A stretch of 64,000 nt of DNA, from positions 248,001 through 312,000 of the forward strand of contig NZ_JAGTXB010000008.1 in NCBI RefSeq assembly GCF_018224885.1. Direction: 5' to 3'. Position numbers and translations under genes: made by a program. The notes beneath the pieces were generated by a model. The model was not told where the DNA came from. It saw nothing but the letters and a program-made list of their open reading frames with translations, and did not search any database. The stretch is from Chitinophaga hostae (GTDB lineage Bacteria; Bacteroidota; Bacteroidia; Chitinophagales; Chitinophagaceae). Numbering within the stretch: position 1 is the stretch's first letter; every line of letters begins with the position of its first letter. Of the stretch, positions 16,342 to 24,919 are shown piece by piece.

Positions 16342-17460
16342 TTAACGGAAGATGCTGCCATAATGCTCTTCCATGATAAAATAAGGATCTTCTGTTTTCG
16401 TGACCGATCGGATATCGATAAGACTGGTTTTGCTCATCATGCGCAGCATCATTCTCCGTTCGCAGGGTACGAGTACCCCTTTTTCTTCCCGGTAGCCTGC
16501 TACAAAAGCATTTCTTCCGTGTGCACAGAGATGATTATTGACGAAGATGAGATCACCCGCGGCAGGCACAAAATCATTGTAGATGTGTGTTTTGGCCACT
16601 TTCCAGAACTCCTCCAGGTGGTGCATGGCTTCTGCGCTCTGGCGGGCCGCTGGATTATAAAGCTGCTCGGCCGCATCAAAGCGGATGAACGGATAGGTTT
16701 CATTGCCATATAACACGCCCGTGGTCACCTCCTCTCCTATAGCGGCATCTTGTGCATAATTAGCGTCTTTGGGGCATTTGTACAATGGCCGGAACAACGG
16801 CTGCATCACCTCGTCTGTGGCCCCGTGCGAACGGATGGAATACAGCGTGGAAGGAACCTGCTCTTCATTCCTGATAAACAGGAAGCTCAGAAAATCGGCC
16901 TGATGAAAGAGAAAAGCATCTTCTGTATGCACAAACAGATCTGTACGGGAGCCGCTTCCTGTTTGGGTATGACTCATGCGCTCGTCGGGTATGATGGCAT
17001 GCATCAGCCCACCGCCTTTGCGCTGGGCATAATATTGTACCAGTTTGCTGGGCACTGCGCCATGCATAAGACTACTGATAAAACCATATGTCTTCAGCTT
17101 CTCGTAATCGGCCTCCTTCCAGCTGGAAGGGGTTTTCCCCAGTTCATCCTGGTCTACCTGTATCAAACCTCTGAAAACAATGGCGCCGTATTGAGCGGCG
17201 GAATAATCTGTACCGAAGTTGCTGAGTATGCGTGCAATGCGCTCTGGTAGCAACTGGTAGGCATTCAGGTGCAGTGAAGCAATAAAGGCCGGGTTTTCGT
17301 AACTGCCATATTCCCTGATCAGTTTTTGACCTATATAGAACATGGCAGTAGATTCCCTGGCGGTAATGTCCACGATAAGCGGGGCCGACGGCGGCACAAC
17401 GGAAGTCTCCTTCCATGCTTCCGTAGTGATGCCGGGTGTTGTTATGATGGCGTTTTTCAT
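16342..17460 (-). CDS. 2-oxoglutarate/Fe(II) lysine hydroxylase (clavaminate synthase-like, KDO type)
   Basis: 372 residues. The iron triad is H178-x-E180 in FVHTEDAF (His-x-Glu, typical of the VioC/AsnO/KDO branch) and H314 in LCAHGRNAF, with R316 beside it; the later RRMMLR holds basic residues suited to 2-oxoglutarate. L-lysine 4-hydroxylases of this branch have been characterised from Chitinophaga pinensis, and overall motif order here agrees. I therefore predict hydroxylation of free L-lysine at C4. Its ATG overlaps the stop of the membrane hydroxylase gene by 4 bases (ATGA), and the decarboxylase gene follows 27 bases later, which suggests lysine is hydroxylated and then decarboxylated. 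Regiochemistry is inference. Confidence 0.85.
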   Translation of the reverse strand: MKNAIITTPGITTEAWKETSVVPPSAPLIVDITARESTAMFYIGQKLIREYGSYENPAFIASLHLNAYQLLPERIARILSNFGTDYSAAQYGAIVFRGLIQVDQDELGKTPSSWKEADYEKLKTYGFISSLMHGAVPSKLVQYYAQRKGGGLMHAIIPDERMSHTQTGSGSRTDLFVHTEDAFLFHQADFLSFLFIRNEEQVPSTLYSIRSHGATDEVMQPLFRPLYKCPKDANYAQDAAIGEEVTTGVLYGNETYPFIRFDAAEQLYNPAARQSAEAMHHLEEFWKVAKTHIYNDFVPAAGDLIFVNNHLCAHGRNAFVAGYREEKGVLVPCERRMMLRMMSKTSLIDIRSVTKTEDPYFIMEEHYGSIFR

Positions 17461-18416
17461 GTTGAAGGGTTTAAATGGATCATTGACTTTTTTCTCTTTT
17501 CATGCTGCAGGGCGCTCCATCCCTCTGCACGGTATTCGGCGGCCATTTTGCCGCCATCGATATGGTTCCAGCCGGGAGGCATAATAATATATTTCAGTTT
17601 GTTTTTCAGACCCCGAGCGTTCTTTACGTCGGCCCAAAGGTCCCGCCAAAGCTGCAGTTGTACCTGTAACAGGTTTTTACCGCTGATCTTATCGTTGAGT
17701 ATGCCGTAAACAGGTTTCACCTGGTCCATCTCAGTTTGGAAAGTGCCGAAAATCCGGTCCCATATAGAAAACGTTTCTCCGTAATTCCTGTCGAGATAGA
17801 TATGATTCTTTGCATGATGCACCCGGTGAACAGAAGGGGTAATGAACAAACATTCCAACCAGCGTTGTTTTCCCACCATCTCATCAAAGTGATCGTTCAC
17901 ATGTTCATAAAGACCGTACAGTCTTGCAATGGCTTCGCAGATGAAGATCATAAAAGGATCAAATCCCAATATGGGCAGGGCTATAACGGTAAGGGGTATA
18001 TGCAGGAATCCGAGGAAGGAACCACGAACGGCTACCGTCAGCTTCATTTCTTCTGCGGTATGGTGTACCCCGTGGATACACCAGAAAAAACGTACCCTAT
18101 GCCCCAGGTAATGTACCAGCCAAAACATCAGGTCATAAACGAGATAGGCCAGTATCCATACATACCAGGCATATCCAAGCGTAAAGAAGCGGTACTCGTA
18201 CATCCACATCATGGTGCCGAAAATGAAGATCTTACCCAGGAAGAAATAAGGGAAGCTGTCCAGTACATAGGACATCACATTTACCCAGCCCTCCCTGTTG
18301 CTTTCCATTTTTTTTGAGATGACCAATATTACCCATTCCAGTACTACCAGCCCAAGCACGATATATCCGAATACGCTCTGCATTTTACCCAGCAGCAGCG
18401 GAAGATAAGTTCCCAT
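17457..18416 (-). CDS. Membrane di-iron hydroxylase (sterol desaturase / fatty acid hydroxylase superfamily)
   Basis: 319 residues with about four membrane helices and the eight-histidine pattern: HYLGHR, then HGVHHTAEE, then HVNDHFDE and SVHRVHHAKN. These bind two irons in integral-membrane hydroxylases and desaturases. It lies in the siderophore operon between the nitroreductase and lysine hydroxylase genes and overlaps the latter by 4 bases, so a role in tailoring the siderophore or its acyl group is likely. Which carbon it oxidises is unknown. A general lipid role is possible but less fitting with the coupled gene order. Confidence 0.88.
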   Translation of the reverse strand: MGTYLPLLLGKMQSVFGYIVLGLVVLEWVILVISKKMESNREGWVNVMSYVLDSFPYFFLGKIFIFGTMMWMYEYRFFTLGYAWYVWILAYLVYDLMFWLVHYLGHRVRFFWCIHGVHHTAEEMKLTVAVRGSFLGFLHIPLTVIALPILGFDPFMIFICEAIARLYGLYEHVNDHFDEMVGKQRWLECLFITPSVHRVHHAKNHIYLDRNYGETFSIWDRIFGTFQTEMDQVKPVYGILNDKISGKNLLQVQLQLWRDLWADVKNARGLKNKLKYIIMPPGWNHIDGGKMAAEYRAEGWSALQHEKRKKSMIHLNPST

Positions 18417-18445
18417 AAAATAGAATAGTTATGCGGGTTAAAAGA

Positions 18446-19051
18446 TCAATAGAGCCACGTTGTTTTCTTATCAATGGCAGTGCGTTTTTTTGTGCTGCAG
18501 TAATTTCGCCGGTCATAGTACCCCATGTAAAAAAAGCCCAGGCACTGTTCATTTTCCACCAGCCAGTTTTCCCTGGCGTAGGCAACACAGGCATCGCAAC
18601 TGTCCCAATAGGCGCCGATATCATAGGCTTCACAGGTCAGCGCCATATTTTGCACAGCGCAACATACCGCTGCCATCTCTTCCCATTCCTTTATATCGAT
18701 CTTCCTGTTGCGCTGCATGATGATGACAATAATACAAGGAGCCTTTAAAGGATACCGCCTCGCCCGCTCATGCCTGCTGTGCGTCCACTCCGCTGCGGAT
18801 AGCCGTTCCCGGTAGTATGATGCCAGGTACTCACCGAAAGGCGCACGCTGGCTTTCCTGCAATACAATGAAACGCCAGGGTTGCGTCATCTTGTAGGTAG
18901 GCGCCCAAGTGGCATTGGTCAGTATCTCCCGGATCACAGCTTCGGGTACCGGCACATCCAGGTAGTCGTCGGCAAATACACTCCGTCTCCGGCGGATGAT
19001 GTCCGTCAGCAGTTGCTGACGGACATGCCGTTCTTCTTCACACATGATCAT
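18446..19051 (-). CDS. Nitroreductase-family flavoprotein
   Basis: 201 residues of the FMN-dependent nitroreductase fold: RRRRSVFADDYLDVPV at the start, NATWAPTYKMTQPWRFIVL for FMN contacts, a mid-protein helix with AVQNMALTCEAYDIGAYW, and GFFYMGYYD near the end. The ATG overlaps the synthetase stop by 4 bases (ATGA), fixing the start. In this operon it could supply reduced flavin to the N-hydroxylase, reduce the ferric siderophore, or act on the siderophore itself; the sequence does not decide. It has seven Cys, several in the last third, more than usual for the family. Confidence 0.85.
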   Translation of the reverse strand: MIMCEEERHVRQQLLTDIIRRRRSVFADDYLDVPVPEAVIREILTNATWAPTYKMTQPWRFIVLQESQRAPFGEYLASYYRERLSAAEWTHSRHERARRYPLKAPCIIVIIMQRNRKIDIKEWEEMAAVCCAVQNMALTCEAYDIGAYWDSCDACVAYARENWLVENEQCLGFFYMGYYDRRNYCSTKKRTAIDKKTTWLY

Positions 19052-20904
19052 TGGCTCAGGGCATTTTCCAGCCCGGCAACAGCTGTGGTGGCACGTTTGA
19101 AAGGGGCGATCGGATTCTGCAACATGCCAGCCAGCTGCAAACTCCCGGCCGGATCGGCCAGATCCACCATCTGCTTGTTATTACGCAGCTGCAGTCGATT
19201 CAGGCAGGATAAAATGAACTCCGGCGCAAACATATCGTACTGCTCAAATTTAGCGGCAAGATGTGGCTGATCTTCCTGGTAAGCATATACACATGCTGCT
19301 ACCTGCTGCCAGAAATCCTCCTCCCGGTATGCACATTTGATCACCAGGATATTTGACAGGAAACGGAAGAAACAATCAAAAACATCGGTGAGTATGCTCA
19401 GTATCCGTAATTCCTCCGGAACGGTCACGCATATACGTCTTCCTTTTTCTGCTATGTCAGTATTCATACGGAACACGCCGATTTCTTCCGTAATATCTTT
19501 CATAATGGCCTTCACCGGCACATGATTTTCCAACACGAGGATCAGGTTCTCGCCATGTGGCATAAATACAAGGTCGTGTTCGTAGAAACAGTGCAGCAAT
19601 GGTGTAAGATAAGCCTGCAGATAACGCTCCAGCCAGTCGTGTATAGAGATACCCGAAGCGGCTATCAGCGCGGGCAACAAAGCATTACCCTGGTAGTCAG
19701 TATGCAACAGGGCCGCCATGGTCATCAACTGCTGACCGGGTTGCAGTACCCTCGCAGGGCTTTCTCTCCAAAGCCCTGCCAGCATCTTATTATAAGCTAC
19801 CTGTTTACCAAACGGCTCATAATAGAAATTGCGGTAACCAACAGTAGCCACTTCGCACAACAGGGTAAATCCGTTCTGCCTCAGATAAGGATCTTCGCCA
19901 ACATACTTGCGTATCCACTCCGTAATAGGCGGCGTACTGTCCATGTAATACGGCGTAAGCCCGCGTACAAAGCCCATGTTCAGAATAGACAACGCTGTTT
20001 TGGTATAATGTTTTTCCGGATGACTGAGGTTATAAAATGTACGGATAGACTGCTGCGCATTGAACATATCAGGACTGTATCCCAGGCACACCAGGTGCTG
20101 ATTGGCCAGGTCGGGCGCACAGATGATAGCCAGTTTATTATACCACTGCCACGGATGTACGGGAATAAAGAAATAATCATCCGGAGAAAGCCCCTTGTCC
20201 GTTAGTTTTTTATTGAAAGATGTCAACACCTCTTCCCCCAATTCATCAGCGATGAGTTTACTGTAAGGAAGCTCCTCTACCGCGCTGTATGCTGTGCGGC
20301 TTTTATGACCGGCCAGCCATACCAGCTGCATAGGCTGATCCGCTTCCGGCGCATACCTGGTGTAGTCGTTTACATCAAAACCAATACGCCCGTTGTTCGC
20401 TACAAAGCAAGGGTGACCGGAAGTCATCGCATGCTCAAAGGTCTGGTAGTCGGATTGTGCCAGTTCTTTCATAGACAACTGCGGCCTGTTCATCGTATAG
20501 GCGATGCCGTTAAGGGTGCTGGTGATCTCTTCCAGGTATGCAGGAAGGTTCTCCGTACTGATGTTCAACTGCTGCTGAAACTCCTGTATCAGCAGGATAC
20601 TGTCTGGCGCCAGGTCCTGGCCCTGGCTCACTTTCCGGATACTATCCGCATCAATAGACCAATGGTTAAGACGGAGGATCCGGGCGCGGAAAAAGTAAAT
20701 AGTGTGAGCCGCATCCGGGGCCGTCAACCGGTATTGCGACCATTCCCCGTCATCGCTGATCCACGCTGGCTGCAGCAGCAGCTCATGGGTAAACTCACTG
20801 ATAATTTTGGCCACATGCAGGCGGTTGGCCCTTGCCCAGGTATCAGGTTGCAAATGGCTGATCACCTGTTCCGGGGTATTCATAATCGTTTCGCTGGTAT
20901 ACAT
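19048..20904 (-). CDS. IucA/IucC-family siderophore synthetase
   Basis: 618 residues from ATG 20904 (a TTG two codons earlier and an ATG at 20883 are alternatives). NIS synthetase motifs are present: a nucleotide-binding region with GHPCFVANNGRIGF, the block VHPWQWYNKL, and HGENLILVLENHVPVKAIMKDI for ATP/Mg. The C-terminal part (DVFDCFFRFLSN...) is the FhuF-like segment. These enzymes adenylate a carboxylate and join it to an N-hydroxylated amine. With only one synthetase in the operon, the closest logic is the DesD/AlcC/BibC type, which oligomerises and closes N-hydroxy-N-succinyl diamines into a macrocycle. It starts 2 bases after the acyltransferase stop. Confidence 0.93.
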   Translation of the reverse strand: MYTSETIMNTPEQVISHLQPDTWARANRLHVAKIISEFTHELLLQPAWISDDGEWSQYRLTAPDAAHTIYFFRARILRLNHWSIDADSIRKVSQGQDLAPDSILLIQEFQQQLNISTENLPAYLEEITSTLNGIAYTMNRPQLSMKELAQSDYQTFEHAMTSGHPCFVANNGRIGFDVNDYTRYAPEADQPMQLVWLAGHKSRTAYSAVEELPYSKLIADELGEEVLTSFNKKLTDKGLSPDDYFFIPVHPWQWYNKLAIICAPDLANQHLVCLGYSPDMFNAQQSIRTFYNLSHPEKHYTKTALSILNMGFVRGLTPYYMDSTPPITEWIRKYVGEDPYLRQNGFTLLCEVATVGYRNFYYEPFGKQVAYNKMLAGLWRESPARVLQPGQQLMTMAALLHTDYQGNALLPALIAASGISIHDWLERYLQAYLTPLLHCFYEHDLVFMPHGENLILVLENHVPVKAIMKDITEEIGVFRMNTDIAEKGRRICVTVPEELRILSILTDVFDCFFRFLSNILVIKCAYREEDFWQQVAACVYAYQEDQPHLAAKFEQYDMFAPEFILSCLNRLQLRNNKQMVDLADPAGSLQLAGMLQNPIAPFKRATTAVAGLENALSQ

Positions 20905-20906
20905 AA

Positions 20907-21491
20907 TCAATTATTTTTTTTGCTTTTAAGATATTGTTCACGGGTACAAAAGGCCAGTGCGGCGGTTTTATGCGGTAGCTGCACTTCTTTCTCATAGATG
21001 AAGCCTGCCCGTTTATTGATACGATGAATTTTTTCGTTGCGGATATCAGGCTCCACTACCACCCTGTTGTGCCGGGGATTATCAAACAGGAAATCCATGA
21101 CGACAGTAAATACCTGCCAGGTAAAGCCGTGTACAGGTATTTCCGGCGGACCAATCAGTATATGCATCCCTACATCTCCGGGTTCGGGTTTGTAGAAATT
21201 GCCAATGATATCATTTTCCGGCTCATAACACTCACAGAGAAATGCGGTTTTCCCGTTTATCTTGCCAATCAATGCAGTCGCATACTCGCTATGATGCATG
21301 GCAGTATATAATGCCAGCACGGCTTCATATGGTTGGTCAGTCATGCCCCAATAGTGTGCATATGGTTGCGTAACCCAGCGATAAATTTCCGGGGTATCGT
21401 GTTGCAGGTCCATTGGCCATAGTTCCACTACTCCCAGGATATGGGCAGGGACCTTATATACGGGTCGTTGTTGTAAGGATATTGTTTTCAT
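20907..21491 (-). CDS. GNAT acyltransferase for hydroxamate formation (IucB/RhbD/DesC type)
   Basis: 194 residues with the GNAT fold and features shared by siderophore acyltransferases: HYWGMTDQPYE near 45, EPGDVGMHILIGPPEIPVHGFTW around 105-125, and the late VVVEPDIRNEKIHRINKRAGF for acyl-CoA binding. It would acylate the N-hydroxyl amine with acetyl-, succinyl- or another acyl-CoA, giving the iron-binding hydroxamate. Its ATG overlaps the MFS stop by 4 bases, and the synthetase start follows 2 bases after its own stop. The acyl donor is not readable; succinyl-CoA would fit a macrocyclic product. Confidence 0.92.
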   Translation of the reverse strand: MKTISLQQRPVYKVPAHILGVVELWPMDLQHDTPEIYRWVTQPYAHYWGMTDQPYEAVLALYTAMHHSEYATALIGKINGKTAFLCECYEPENDIIGNFYKPEPGDVGMHILIGPPEIPVHGFTWQVFTVVMDFLFDNPRHNRVVVEPDIRNEKIHRINKRAGFIYEKEVQLPHKTAALAFCTREQYLKSKKNN

Positions 21492-22669
21492 TGTCGGGAT
21501 GAATTAACCGGTTGAAAAAACGGACGTGCCAGCTGGTAATACATGGCCGTTACCAGCAAATAGCCGGCAAGGGCCACTATGAACGGGATATGCAGCGGAT
21601 AATGCTCCACCAGTATACCGGCAGAAAATGATGCAGTGAGCACGCCCAGGTTTTGAAAGAAATGTATCTTGCTATACTCCACCGCATACGAAACAGGATC
21701 GCAGACATGGAACAACAAGGCATCGAAGCGGACGGCCGACTGGAAAAACGCCCAGCCATAGAGGCATCGGCCAGCGATGATGGTAACAGTGGATGGATAA
21801 GACTGTAACAGCAATCCTACCAATGCCAGCAGCAACGCCGGCACAATAGCATGCCATGGCGTACCCGGTGCTTTGCGCCGGCGGTTCATCCAGAGCGCAA
21901 AGGTGGCTACTGCTGCCGGAATGGCGTATACAGCCCCTGATAATATGCTGCTGTGCAGCATAGACACGGTTTCCCAGTATTTAACAAAAAACGGGCGGAT
22001 GATGAAATCACTATAGTAAAAAAACAGGGTGATCACACTCAGTCGCAGCACCGTGCCGGAAGGTATCAGCGCGGCCCAGCTTTGTGAGTGCGCTGCTGTT
22101 ACCGCCGGCCCCGGAATAGTTTTCCCCCGGCTCCACAACAGGTATCCGCTTAGCCCCGCCTGGAAGAAATCTCCCGCAGCCATTCCCAGGTAGATGTACT
22201 GCGGCTGCATCCAATCTATGACCATACCACCGAAAACCGCTCCCAATACACTTCCCAGGTGGATAATCACTGACAGTACACTGATAATACCCACATGTTT
22301 ATCTGTATCGGTGATACGCAATATGAAAGGATATACCAGCAGGTAACTGCCTTTAAAGATGATGATCGCCAGCGACGCTATCCAGAACAGCGTATAATTG
22401 GTGATATAGGCGCAGGAGGCGGCCAGTACACCCGCAATGATCTGCGTATATACCAGTATACGAAGCTCCGGTATACGCCTGGATACCATGGCCCATATAG
22501 GGAATGCCACCATTACTGTAGCACATACGGCGCTAAAGTAGGTGCCGGTAACCCGTGGATCCTGTATGCCAAAGCGCGAAGCAAAGAACAGCGGATAAAA
22601 CGGATGCATCATATAGTCGCTAACTACCGCCACCAGCGTCATTAATATCAGGTAAAACCGTAGTGGCAT
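21488..22669 (-). CDS. MFS transporter, probable siderophore exporter
   Basis: 393 residues with about 11-12 membrane helices. Loop motifs of the major facilitator type are present, such as the charged VSRRIPELR between helices 2 and 3 and NRRRKAPGTP before the C-terminal half. Its position inside the biosynthesis operon, starting 1 base after the N-hydroxylase stop and overlapping the acyltransferase by 4 bases, suggests export of the finished siderophore across the inner membrane. Uptake of the ferric form across the inner membrane is an alternative. Confidence 0.85.
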   Translation of the reverse strand: MPLRFYLILMTLVAVVSDYMMHPFYPLFFASRFGIQDPRVTGTYFSAVCATVMVAFPIWAMVSRRIPELRILVYTQIIAGVLAASCAYITNYTLFWIASLAIIIFKGSYLLVYPFILRITDTDKHVGIISVLSVIIHLGSVLGAVFGGMVIDWMQPQYIYLGMAAGDFFQAGLSGYLLWSRGKTIPGPAVTAAHSQSWAALIPSGTVLRLSVITLFFYYSDFIIRPFFVKYWETVSMLHSSILSGAVYAIPAAVATFALWMNRRRKAPGTPWHAIVPALLLALVGLLLQSYPSTVTIIAGRCLYGWAFFQSAVRFDALLFHVCDPVSYAVEYSKIHFFQNLGVLTASFSAGILVEHYPLHIPFIVALAGYLLVTAMYYQLARPFFQPVNSSRQ

Positions 22670-22670
22670 A

Positions 22671-23993
22671 TCAGATCAGGTGAGGTTGTGATGGCACTAT
22701 TTCTTCACCGGCAGTTACCGAAAACTGCTGGAAGGCGATGCGTTGCTCAATCGGATATACCTCACGGCCCAGCATCTCCCGGATGATCCAGGCATTGCGG
22801 TAACAGCCCATACCCAGGTCCGGCGTTACAAAACCATGGGTATGTAGTTCTGCATTCTGCACAAAAATGCTGCCCGCCTGATCAATGGTGTAGTTGCGAT
22901 TCACCGCATAACGGCCTTTTTCATCCAGCTGTATTTTGTGGAGAATGGGCTCCATAAAATCAGGAATGCGCGCGGTGTAACCGGTGGCCAGCACCAGGCC
23001 TGCGGTTTGATGAGCATAATATTTTTCCTGTTCTTCCTGGAAAAAGGTGAGCCGGAAATCTTCCGCATTCGGATCATATACCGCCTCACACAAATCCGCA
23101 TTGGTACGGAGGGAGATATCAATATCCGCCACCAGCTTCTTGGCATAGATCGTATCAAAAATTGCAGCGATCAGATCATTGTTAATCCCTTTGTACAGGT
23201 GCTTCTGGCGATGCAGCAACTCATCCCGCTTATACTGCGGTAAGTGGTAGAAGTAATCAACATATTCGGGAGAGGTCATCTCCAATGTGAGCTTGCTATA
23301 CTCCAGCGGATAAAATCTTGGCGAACGGGTGATCCAATGCAGGGAATAACCATAGGTGTCGATATCCTGTAACAGGTCGTAGTAGATCTCCGCAGCACTT
23401 TGTCCGCTGCCCACAATAGTGATAGAGCGTTTAGACTGCAGCTGATGTTTATGTTTCAGGTAGTTGGCGGAATGCACAGCCGCGGTCATCAACTCCCGGC
23501 AGATGGCAGGCACATAGGGCACAGTTCCGGTTCCCAGCACCAGTTTCCGCGCCCTTACCAGCAATTCACCTTGTGTGGCATCCGTGCATTGCAGCAGGTA
23601 AAGGCCCGCTGTTTCATCATAATCTATCCTTTTAACGGCAGTATTGAAGTGAATCTCCGGCAGCTTCCGGATGGCCCACTGGCAATACTGGTTATATTCA
23701 TTGCGCAACATTTTGAAATTTTCGCGGATGTAAAAAGCGTATATGCGTCCCTGTTCTTTGAGATAATTCAGGAAGCTGAAAGGATTGGTGGGATCAGCCA
23801 GGGTTACATGGTCTGCCATAAAAGGTACCTGCAGTGTAGTGTCCTGCAACAACATCCCCGGATGCCAATTGAAATCCGGTCTTTTGTCCAGAAATATACC
23901 GTTAAGGTCAGGAATGGCATGAGTAAGACAAGCCAGTCCGAGGTTAAAAGGGCCAACACCAACAGCCGCAAAATCATAAATCATTTTGTCCAT
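22671..23993 (-). CDS. Lysine/ornithine/diamine N-monooxygenase (IucD/PvdA family)
   Basis: 440 residues from ATG 23993; the frame is open to 24038, but a promoter box at 24024-24031 lies inside that extension. The FAD site is GVGPFNLGLA at the N-terminus, followed by the family's DKRPDFNWHPGMLL block; the NADPH site is IVGSGQSAAEIYYDL; LATGYTARIPDF near 340 is the conserved ATGY motif. It N-hydroxylates a terminal amine of lysine, ornithine or a diamine. In the presence of an upstream-acting decarboxylase, a DesB-like role on (hydroxy)cadaverine is most likely. It is the first gene of the eight-gene operon. Confidence 0.93.
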   Translation of the reverse strand: MDKMIYDFAAVGVGPFNLGLACLTHAIPDLNGIFLDKRPDFNWHPGMLLQDTTLQVPFMADHVTLADPTNPFSFLNYLKEQGRIYAFYIRENFKMLRNEYNQYCQWAIRKLPEIHFNTAVKRIDYDETAGLYLLQCTDATQGELLVRARKLVLGTGTVPYVPAICRELMTAAVHSANYLKHKHQLQSKRSITIVGSGQSAAEIYYDLLQDIDTYGYSLHWITRSPRFYPLEYSKLTLEMTSPEYVDYFYHLPQYKRDELLHRQKHLYKGINNDLIAAIFDTIYAKKLVADIDISLRTNADLCEAVYDPNAEDFRLTFFQEEQEKYYAHQTAGLVLATGYTARIPDFMEPILHKIQLDEKGRYAVNRNYTIDQAGSIFVQNAELHTHGFVTPDLGMGCYRNAWIIREMLGREVYPIEQRIAFQQFSVTAGEEIVPSQPHLI

Positions 23994-24023
23994 AGCATTT
24001 TCATTTTGATAATAACAGGGTAT

Positions 24024-24031
24024 TAAAAGTA
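24024..24031 (-). promoter_or_regulatory. Promoter of the siderophore operon
   Basis: On the minus strand TACTTTTA (7 of 8 with TAnnTTTG) lies 30 bases before ATG 23993. A TTGG lies 19 bases upstream of it as a possible -33 box. It lies inside the longer possible reading frame and so favours the 23993 start. Confidence 0.45.
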
Positions 24032-24099
24032 CGTGCATCAGAGAGGCCGCCCAATCGCCTGGTAATGGTAAAATGCTGGTAGCAGCGTGGTACGCAAAC

Positions 24100-24115
24100 T
24101 ACCATGATCATGGTA
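24100..24115. promoter_or_regulatory. Perfect 16-bp palindrome, possible operator of the siderophore operon
   Basis: TACCATGA followed directly by TCATGGTA. It is about 90 bases upstream of the predicted transcription start of the siderophore operon, between it and the response regulator gene. Next to it TGGTA and TACCA repeat again (24088-24104), so the symmetry continues. No regulator is assigned. Confidence 0.4.
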
Positions 24116-24148
24116 TAAATGCGGAACAGCCGCAGTGAAGTAAAATAC

Positions 24149-24181
24149 AGAGGGGCAACCGTGCAGCACGGTTGCCCCTCT
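24149..24181 (-). terminator. Strong hairpin after the response regulator gene
   Basis: A perfect 15-bp GC-rich stem (24149-24163 with 24167-24181), 3-base loop, 23 bases beyond the regulator stop. On the minus strand GTATTTTACTT follows, a modest T-tract. It separates the receptor/PepSY/regulator unit from the biosynthesis operon. Confidence 0.7.
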
Positions 24182-24204
24182 ATATGACAAGCCATTTACC
24201 TGGC

Positions 24205-24864
24205 TCAGGATTCCAGTTTAACAATACCGGTTTCCAGTGCGTAGTTACACAGCTCAATGGCAGAATGCAACTGCAGTTTCCGCATGATATTCCTGCGGTG
24301 CGTGTGAATGGTATGTTGACTTAAGTGCATAGATCCGGCTATCTCCTTGTTGGATTTTCCACTGGCTATCTGGCGAACAATATCTGTTTCCCTGACCGAC
24401 AACCCTTCCGGGGGAAGACTGCGAACGGAAGGGGTTTTTCTCCTGTCGGCCAGTAATAAATCAAGGGCAAATGTGCAGAAGAATTTTTCACCACGCAGTG
24501 TGCAGCTGATCGCCTGGTGGATATCACGCTTTTTACATTCCTTGGTAAGCACACAGTAGATGTTGCTGTCAAGCAACCGGAACATATCTACTTTTTTCTG
24601 TTGGCTGGAAAGGAGTATCACCTTGCATTCCGGAATAACAGACAAGGTCCCGACCAGTTCATCAGCATCAAAGTAAACCGGATCATAGTCCAGTATGAGT
24701 ATGTCCGGCTGAAAGGAGAGTAAAGCAGGCCGCAGTTCTTCGCTGTTGCCCGCTTCTTCGATCCGGTAATTACTTTGATGATCCGCTAACAAACTTTTGA
24801 TTCCTTCTCTGTAAACAGGTTGCGCATCCGCCAGTATAATTCGGGTTTTGACTGTACTGTTCAT
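24205..24864 (-). CDS. NarL/LuxR-type response regulator
   Basis: 219 residues. The receiver domain (about 1-125) has D13 in LADAQPVYREG, the likely phosphorylated Asp in PDILILDYDP (D59), and the conserved Lys in VLTKEC. The C-terminal HTH (about 150-215) reads LSVRETDIVRQIASGKSNKEIAGSM and then HTIHTHRRNIMRKL, typical of LuxR/FixJ. No histidine kinase gene is adjacent. It lies between the PepSY gene (55-base gap) and the biosynthesis operon, so it probably regulates iron uptake genes, perhaps through the palindrome at 24100. Confidence 0.9.
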   Translation of the reverse strand: MNSTVKTRIILADAQPVYREGIKSLLADHQSNYRIEEAGNSEELRPALLSFQPDILILDYDPVYFDADELVGTLSVIPECKVILLSSQQKKVDMFRLLDSNIYCVLTKECKKRDIHQAISCTLRGEKFFCTFALDLLLADRRKTPSVRSLPPEGLSVRETDIVRQIASGKSNKEIAGSMHLSQHTIHTHRRNIMRKLQLHSAIELCNYALETGIVKLES

Positions 24865-24919
24865 TATGCTGATAACACTTTACAATGGCCTGTTTAACCA
24901 GGAAGATATATGGTTAATG

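Noticed and set aside
24001..24195. 64-codon minus-strand frame between the regulator and N-hydroxylase genes
   Set aside because: It runs through the strong hairpin and the palindrome, and its sequence has no protein-like pattern.
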